DNA of 64,000 nucleotides from a virus: positions 1 to 64,000 of the IMG/VR virus record IMGVR_UViG_3300015242_000020; one strand, 5' to 3'. The notes under the pieces were generated by a model that made no database searches, was not told the DNA's origin, and worked only from the letters and a program-made list of their open reading frames with translations. Position numbers and translations under genes: made by a program. Positions 57,114-61,179 of the stretch are shown piece after piece (the first letter of the stretch is position 1; every line of letters starts with the position of its first letter).

Positions 57114-57186
57114 TCCGCCCCGAGGGACTCGAACCCTCGACCCACCGAGTAAGAGTCGGTTGTCTCTGCCGCTGAGCTAGAGGCGG
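57114..57186 (-). tRNA. tRNA-Lys (CTT)
   Basis: Acceptor CCGCCTC/GGGGCGG; stem ACCGA/TCGGT with loop CTCTTAC; T arm GAGGG-TTCGAGT-CCCTC. Acceptor identical to tRNA-Lys(TTT). Confidence 0.85.
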
Positions 57187-57191
57187 TTATT

Positions 57192-57275
57192 GACGGGGGA
57201 TTGGGATGTACTGGGAATCGAACCCAGCACCGAAGGGCCTCTCCGGCCGTATCCACACGTAATCCCACCCCCGTC
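57192..57275 (-). ncRNA. tRNA-like stem-closed RNA lacking an anticodon loop
   Basis: A 14-bp stem with a two-base bulge closes the element: 57192-57199 and 57202-57207 pair with 57262-57275. Inside is a perfect T arm (CTGGG-TTCGATT-CCCAG, 57211-57227) and a GGCC/GGCC hairpin, but no seven-base loop with U33. It could be a decayed tRNA (tRNA-Pro is the one identity missing from the set) or a distinct tRNA-like RNA. Confidence 0.45.
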
Positions 57276-57322
57276 GGGGTGCCGGTTTCTCATCCGGCTC
57301 TGCGGCCGTACGAACCGCATTG

Positions 57323-57395
57323 TGGAGATGACAGGCTTCGAACCCGCGACATCCTGGTTGCAGGCCAGGCGCTCTACCAACTGAGCTACATCCCC
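57323..57395 (-). tRNA. tRNA-Ala (TGC) with C33
   Basis: Acceptor GGGGATG/CATCTCC, including the G3-U70 Ala identity pair; stem CCTGG/CCAGG encloses CCTGCAA, so position 33 is C. T arm GCGGG-TTCGAAG-CCTGT; discriminator A. Confidence 0.8.
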
Positions 57396-57407
57396 TTGAT
57401 CTAAACG

Positions 57408-57482
57408 TCCGCCCCCTCGGATTCGAACCGAGACTCTGACGTGGTAAAAGCACGCGGTTTTGGCCAATTAAACTAGAGGCGG
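57408..57482 (-). tRNA. tRNA-Lys (TTT)
   Basis: Acceptor CCGCCTC/GGGGCGG; stem GCGTG/CACGT with loop CTTTTAC; T arm CTCGG-TTCGAAT-CCGAG. Confidence 0.85.
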
Positions 57483-57484
57483 TT

Positions 57485-57580
57485 ATAGCCCCAACCCGGC
57501 GCAAGGTCACCATTATGGATCGGTCGGTTACGTGATCCGCCTCGCTATTCGCGGTCCGACAACCGTCCGGGTTGGGGTAT
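57485..57580 (-). ncRNA. Stem-closed structured RNA between tRNA-Lys(TTT) and tRNA-Glu
   Basis: 96 nt closed by an 11-bp perfect stem (57489-57499 with 57567-57577) extended by ATA/TAT after one bulged base. Inner hairpins CGC/GCG and GGATC/GATCC are present. It lies two bases from one tRNA and one base from the other, so it fills the slot completely. No reading frame. Confidence 0.55.
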
Positions 57581-57581
57581 G

Positions 57582-57653
57582 CAGTCCCGGTGGGAATCGA
57601 ACCCACACCCTCTGATTGAGAATCAGGAATCCAGACCACTAGACGACGGGACC
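57582..57653 (-). tRNA. tRNA-Glu (CTC)
   Basis: Acceptor GGTCCCG/CGGGACT; loop TTCTCAA with stem CCTGA/TCAGA; T arm GTGGG-TTCGATT-CCCAC; discriminator G. Confidence 0.8.
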
Positions 57654-57692
57654 AAAAGTATTGAGTTTTCAAAGGCCAGATGTAACTGTGCG

Positions 57693-57766
57693 TACCGCAG
57701 GTGAGAGTCGAACTCACATCAACCTGATCCTAAATCAGGCGCCTCGCCGGTTTGGGCTACTGCGGC
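57693..57766 (-). tRNA. tRNA-Leu (TAG), short variable loop
   Basis: Acceptor GCCGCAG/CTGCGGT; stem CCTGA/TCAGG with loop TTTAGGA; variable loop of only about five bases, unlike normal bacterial tRNA-Leu; T arm GTGAG-TTCGACT-CTCAC; discriminator A. Confidence 0.75.
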
Positions 57767-57782
57767 ATATTCAGTTGTGACG

Positions 57783-57856
57783 TGCCCCCGGAGTGATTCG
57801 AACACTCACCACCTGGGATTTGACTCCAGTGCATCTGCCAATTGTGCTACGGAGGC
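57783..57856 (-). tRNA. tRNA-Leu (CAA), short variable loop
   Basis: Acceptor GCCTCCG/CGGGGGC; loop GTCAAAT; stem CTGGA/CCCAG with an A-C mismatch at 31-39; variable loop about five bases; T arm GAGTG-TTCGAAT-CACTC; discriminator A. Confidence 0.65.
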
Positions 57857-57864
57857 GTACCTGG

Positions 57865-57949
57865 TGCGTAGGGGAGGAATCGAACCTCCGCCGTCCAGAG
57901 GATCCGGCTTTACAGGCCGGCGCAGCCAACCAACAGCTACCTCCTACGC
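57865..57949 (-). tRNA. tRNA-Tyr (GTA)
   Basis: Class II, 85 nt. Acceptor GCGTAGG/CCTACGC; stem CCGGC/GCCGG with loop CTGTAAA; T arm GGAGG-TTCGATT-CCTCC; discriminator A. Confidence 0.9.
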
Positions 57950-57953
57950 GCGG

Positions 57954-58029
57954 GGCCGGTGACAGGAATTGAACCTGCGTTCGCCTGATTACTAAACAGG
58001 TGCTGTGAGCCAACGTCAGCTACACCGGC
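57954..58029 (-). tRNA. tRNA-Thr (AGT)
   Basis: Acceptor GCCGGTG/CACCGGC; loop TTAGTAA; stem CCTGT/TCAGG with a T-T mismatch at 31-39; T arm GCAGG-TTCAATT-CCTGT; discriminator C. AGT is an uncommon bacterial Thr anticodon. First tRNA of the leftward array. Confidence 0.7.
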
Positions 58030-58041
58030 CGGTCTGGGGAA

Positions 58042-58176
58042 TCAGAGATATCGAGCCGTTGTGGCTCGCTGATCCTCATCGGCGCTGGAGGTTCGTTGAT
58101 CTCGCTGTCGGAGGGATTCCCGGGCACGCAGGGATGACCGCTTTCGCAGTCTCAGGCCGAGTCGTTTCGCTCGCAT
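58042..58176 (-). CDS. Small highly basic protein heading the tRNA operon
   Basis: A 44-residue protein with 15 Arg/Lys (RAKRLGLRLRKRSSLRARE at the N terminus). The ATG at 58176 has a strong GAGGAGG ribosome site. It ends 12 bases before tRNA-Thr, so it is co-transcribed with the array. Such a basic peptide could bind RNA or DNA; function unknown. It may also be a leader whose translation affects the tRNA transcript. Longer upstream frames have no ribosome site. Confidence 0.5.
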   Translation of the reverse strand: MRAKRLGLRLRKRSSLRARESLRQRDQRTSSADEDQRATTARYL

Positions 58177-58413
58177 CGCGTGCCTCCTCTCCGTGGTCTT
58201 GTATGACCAGTGAAGCATCCCTAGAACCCGGGTGTCAACTGGTTTCCTCCTCCGGTATGCTCGCCGGCATCCCGTACTGAGTAGGCCGTGACTGGCCGAG
58301 GGGGCGCGGTGCAATGCGGGGTGTACTGCGTGAGACGACCTGCACCCGCTCGGTCGGCTGGTCAAGGCGCCTTGTCAGCGCTGTTTCCAGTCGGCCGGTC
58401 GGTCGGGCGGACT
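58177..58413 (-). promoter_or_regulatory. Probable promoter region of the tRNA operon
   Basis: The gap between two leftward genes contains TTGACA (read leftward, 58237-58232) without a clear -10 at standard spacing, and a dyad II site at 58363-58374. It is the only sizeable gap upstream of the array. Confidence 0.35.
58363..58374. promoter_or_regulatory. Dyad II site CAAGGCGCCTTG
   Basis: Perfect 12-bp palindrome, within the likely promoter region of the tRNA operon; variant centre GC instead of AT. Confidence 0.45.
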
Positions 58414-58785
58414 TCAGCCCCGGGTCGGAGTGAGCGCGAGCCGCTCGTGCGCCTGGTAGCCGTCCACCACCGCCGAGTCCTCCGGCGGAGGGGCACCCGG
58501 ACCGGTCCAGACGAACCGTAGGACGCCGTCAGCGATCGGGTAGGCCAAGGACCAGCCGGCGCCCTCCATGTCCCGCAGCCGGCGCCTGAGGGCCTTGAGC
58601 ACCTCGGTCAGGATGTCCAGCTCGGCGATACCCTCGAACATCTCGGCGAAGTTGTCGGACGGGGTATAGGCGTTGCCGGCCTCACCATAGTGCCGGGGAT
58701 CGTCACGAGGATCGCAATCATCATGGCCGGTAGAGCACCGCACCGGAGGGCTCTCCAGCTCGAAGCCGGGGTTGCTCAGCGCCAT
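58414..58785 (-). CDS. Hypothetical protein
   Basis: A 123-residue acidic protein with a coiled-coil-like helix (ITELDILTEVLKALRRRLRDMEGAG region) and a beta C terminus. ATG 58785 has GAGAGGT upstream and a dyad I site 20 bases upstream. Located between the capsid genes and the tRNA array. Function unknown. Confidence 0.6.
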   Translation of the reverse strand: MALSNPGFELESPPVRCSTGHDDCDPRDDPRHYGEAGNAYTPSDNFAEMFEGIAELDILTEVLKALRRRLRDMEGAGWSLAYPIADGVLRFVWTGPGAPPPEDSAVVDGYQAHERLALTPTRG

Positions 58786-58804
58786 GGTGGACCTCTCATC
58801 AGGG

Positions 58805-58816
58805 GATAGATCTATC
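58805..58816. promoter_or_regulatory. Dyad I site GATAGATCTATC
   Basis: Perfect palindrome 20 bases upstream of the ATG at 58785. Confidence 0.55.
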
Positions 58817-58828
58817 CCGCCCAGCATG

Positions 58829-58867
58829 CCACGGCTCCGAAGACCGTGGGAGTCTCCGGAGCCGTGG
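58829..58867 (-). terminator. Hairpin after the gene at 58883
   Basis: CCACGGCTCCG pairs with CGGAGCCGTGG over 11 bp. It follows the leftward stop at 58883 and precedes the dyad at 58805, separating two transcription units. Confidence 0.55.
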
Positions 58868-58882
58868 ACGATCTTACGGAGG

Positions 58883-59206
58883 TCAGACAGAGGGTGCGCT
58901 CTCGGCGGTGATCGTGATCTCGGGGATCGTCACCGTGGTGGTTGTCGAGCCGGCTGAAGCCGAATCATTAAACGATGCCACGAGGGTATCCAGAGCAGCC
59001 TGGGCGTCGGTCTGACTGGTATATCCAAGAGCCAGAGCAAATCTTACGAAAGTGGAGGCTGAATAGAAGGTGGCGATGGGATAGTAATGTCCATCTGCCG
59101 AATTCTGATCCACAAAAAGAGATGTTGCCTTGGTGATATCGAAATAGGCAGAGAGTGCAGTGACAGTGGTGGTGGAATTGTAGCCATTGGAACTGGGGAC
59201 TAACAT
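58883..59206 (-). CDS. Small capsid-region protein
   Basis: A 107-residue protein of mixed composition (YFDITKATSLFVDQNSADGHYYPIATFYSASTFVRFALALGY) with a Thr-rich C terminus. ATG 59206 has AGGAAA upstream. It follows the major capsid gene, separated by a terminator; a decoration or accessory role is possible. Confidence 0.6.
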   Translation of the reverse strand: MLVPSSNGYNSTTTVTALSAYFDITKATSLFVDQNSADGHYYPIATFYSASTFVRFALALGYTSQTDAQAALDTLVASFNDSASAGSTTTTVTIPEITITAESAPSV

Positions 59207-59229
59207 GTCATTTTCCTTTCTGAAGGGTA

Positions 59230-59263
59230 AGCAAAAGAGCCGCCCCGAAGGGTGGCTCTTTTG
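59230..59263 (-). terminator. Intrinsic terminator after the major capsid gene
   Basis: AAAAGAGCC(G)CC pairs with GG(T)GGCTCTTTT around ccgaag-type loop. Read leftward it ends in TCTTTTGCTT. Symmetric, so it may act in both directions. Confidence 0.75.
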
Positions 59264-59279
59264 TTGTGACGATATGAAA

Positions 59280-60428
59280 TTAGCCGCTGTGAGTAACAGC
59301 CCCAGAAGGAAGACCAGGTGCCACCACAGGCGCCGCCTCGGTTGAGGTGCTGGTGTAGTACTGGTTGATCGGCTGGGAGTACAACGGGTAGGCAGTCGGG
59401 TTGCCCAGAGGCACCGGCGAAAGGATCGTCTGGTTCGCAACCTTTGTAATGCTGGCGATACCGCGTGGGTTGAGAATCGCCATTGAGACGAACTCGTCCA
59501 TCACCCAGCCTCGGTAGAATTCCTCGACGTTGTTGTTCTCCTCGACGTCCAAGGAGTACAGCACCGGGAAGACACCCAGGAACTCCGGCTCCGGCAGCAG
59601 GTACACGGTGTTGCGAGGCACCATGACCGACCGCTGGATCTGGAACTCACCGAACGTGGTGATCTTCTGACCCGCGACCACTCGGTCCTTCATCGCCCAA
59701 CCGGTCTCGGCCTGCGGGAAGAGGTAGAAGTCCCGGTAGTCGGCCACGTTCATCAGCAGTCGGGCCGACTCGATCTCACGCAGGTCCGTCATCGTGACGG
59801 CGGTGTAGAGCGCCGCCGGGCTGATCGGGCCGTTGTCACCAATGACCACCGTCTGGGCACCCGGAGTGGGGTTGTCCGGCCGGGTGGCATAGGCGGTCAG
59901 GGCGGCCTGTAGCAGGATCATCAGCCGCGAGTCCTCTTGCTTGAGGATCGCCTGCTTCGACTCGTCCTGGGCGTGCTCGACCATATTGACCTTGAGCTGG
60001 TACAGGTCCTCTTTCCGGATCGCCGGACGGGAGGCGATACGGAAGAAGTCTACCCGAGTCCGCTTGCCCTCGAACGGGGTGACCCGGACCTCACCGTCGT
60101 GCCCAGAGAGCAGGTAAGCCTGTCCGAGGTCATCGATGATGTCGTAGACGGTCTCCGTACCGGGGGTGATCGGGTCTTCCAGCAGCACGTTGCGGACCAT
60201 GCCCTCGTACCGCAACTTCAGCTGGATCGGGCCAATCATGCCGACGCCAAGCCGGTGGAATCCGGCCACCCGGTCGGACATGATCTTTTCCATCCGCGCG
60301 GTCTTCTGCGCGGTGGTGGGCTTGGGCACGTTGCCCTGAGCGTCGGCGTGCTTCAGATACTCAGCAACGTAATCGTCGCTCTTCTTGGCGGTGCGGTACA
60401 TCCCACCGGCCAGGACTGGAGCCGTCAT
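59280..60428 (-). CDS. Major capsid protein (HK97-fold type)
   Basis: A 382-residue protein directly downstream of the capsid-assembly polyprotein. Features are consistent with HK97-like major capsid proteins: a helical N-terminal region (AEYLKHADAQGNVPKPTTAQKTARMEKIM), an E-loop-like strand region, and a C-terminal beta domain (WVMDEFVSMAILNPRGIASITKV). I chose ATG 60428 over upstream in-frame codons. Its position, strong terminators around it and size support the assignment; the fold itself was not computed. Confidence 0.75.
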   Translation of the reverse strand: MTAPVLAGGMYRTAKKSDDYVAEYLKHADAQGNVPKPTTAQKTARMEKIMSDRVAGFHRLGVGMIGPIQLKLRYEGMVRNVLLEDPITPGTETVYDIIDDLGQAYLLSGHDGEVRVTPFEGKRTRVDFFRIASRPAIRKEDLYQLKVNMVEHAQDESKQAILKQEDSRLMILLQAALTAYATRPDNPTPGAQTVVIGDNGPISPAALYTAVTMTDLREIESARLLMNVADYRDFYLFPQAETGWAMKDRVVAGQKITTFGEFQIQRSVMVPRNTVYLLPEPEFLGVFPVLYSLDVEENNNVEEFYRGWVMDEFVSMAILNPRGIASITKVANQTILSPVPLGNPTAYPLYSQPINQYYTSTSTEAAPVVAPGLPSGAVTHSG

Positions 60429-60462
60429 GCTTGTTCCTCTCTCAGTCTCTCGACGGGATGTG

Positions 60463-60984
60463 TTAGGCCGAAGCGCCGACGTCGCCGGTCTGCAGGCCAC
60501 CGATGCACAGCTGGCTGGCAGAGTCGACACGGATCAGTCGGGCGATGGCGCGGGTGGATCCGGTCGTGCCCTGCGGCACGAGCTTGCCTCGGTTGGCACC
60601 GGTGTTCGACGCCGAGATCAGCGCCACCGTGCCGTTGCCCGGGTCGGTCCAGGTCTTGGTGGTGTCGAATGCTGGTGCCTGCACGAGCGCCTCGCCATCA
60701 GGGTCGAGCACCCAGCAAGCCAGGGCGTTCACGTTGGCATCGAGCAGCTCGTCGATGCCGTCGCCGCCGATGTAGTTGCCGAAGAACCCGTACGGCACGC
60801 CGGTGGAGTTCACCAGCGTGACCAGGTCTCCGGTCGTCTTCATGGCGACCATGCCCGGCCAGATCGCGATCGAGCGGTCCCAGGCGGGGTCGAGAAACTT
60901 GTTCTGCGGGGTCGCCTGGGTCCATCCGTACTGGATTTTCCAGGGCCGAGACAAGTACGGCTTGGAAAGGGGTACACGTAGCAC
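60463..60984 (-). CDS. Capsid-associated protein
   Basis: A 173-residue beta-rich protein (WDRSIAIWPGMVAMKTTGDLVTLVNSTGVPYGFFGNYIGG) between the polyprotein and the major capsid gene. The GTG at 60984 has GGAGGGA upstream. In similar gene orders this slot is used by head decoration or stabilising proteins. No family recognised with certainty. Confidence 0.6.
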   Translation of the reverse strand: MLRVPLSKPYLSRPWKIQYGWTQATPQNKFLDPAWDRSIAIWPGMVAMKTTGDLVTLVNSTGVPYGFFGNYIGGDGIDELLDANVNALACWVLDPDGEALVQAPAFDTTKTWTDPGNGTVALISASNTGANRGKLVPQGTTGSTRAIARLIRVDSASQLCIGGLQTGDVGASA

Positions 60985-61088
60985 GCCATTCCCTCCTCTG
61001 TCAGATGTTCCTGTCGGGAGGAGTGGCAATCCCGACTACTCCCTCTAGCCCTTGGGAAAGCCAAAACGCCTTAATCGACAGGGGGAGA

Positions 61089-61100
61089 GGTACTTCTATC
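61089..61100. promoter_or_regulatory. Dyad I site GGTACTTCTATC
   Basis: 11 of 12 match, after the terminator of the polyprotein gene and 105 bases upstream of the GTG at 60984. Confidence 0.45.
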
Positions 61101-61115
61101 TCGGCGTAAGAAAAG

Positions 61116-61155
61116 GCCCCCGGCTACTCCAGGGATGCGAGGAGTAGCCGGGGGC
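61116..61155 (-). terminator. 15-bp intrinsic terminator
   Basis: 61116-61130 pairs perfectly with 61141-61155 around a ten-base loop. Read leftward a CTTTTCTT run follows. It ends the capsid polyprotein transcript, so the capsid genes at 60984 probably restart from a promoter near the dyad I site. Confidence 0.85.
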
Positions 61156-61179
61156 GGAACTGGGAGAGGGACAGAAATA

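Noticed and set aside
57192-57275. Normal tRNA-Pro or tmRNA
   Set aside because: No anticodon loop with a Pro anticodon can be folded, and there is no tag-peptide frame or tmRNA-like 5' domain.
53192-58029. CRISPR array
   Set aside because: Regular spacing comes from tRNA genes; there are no identical direct repeats.
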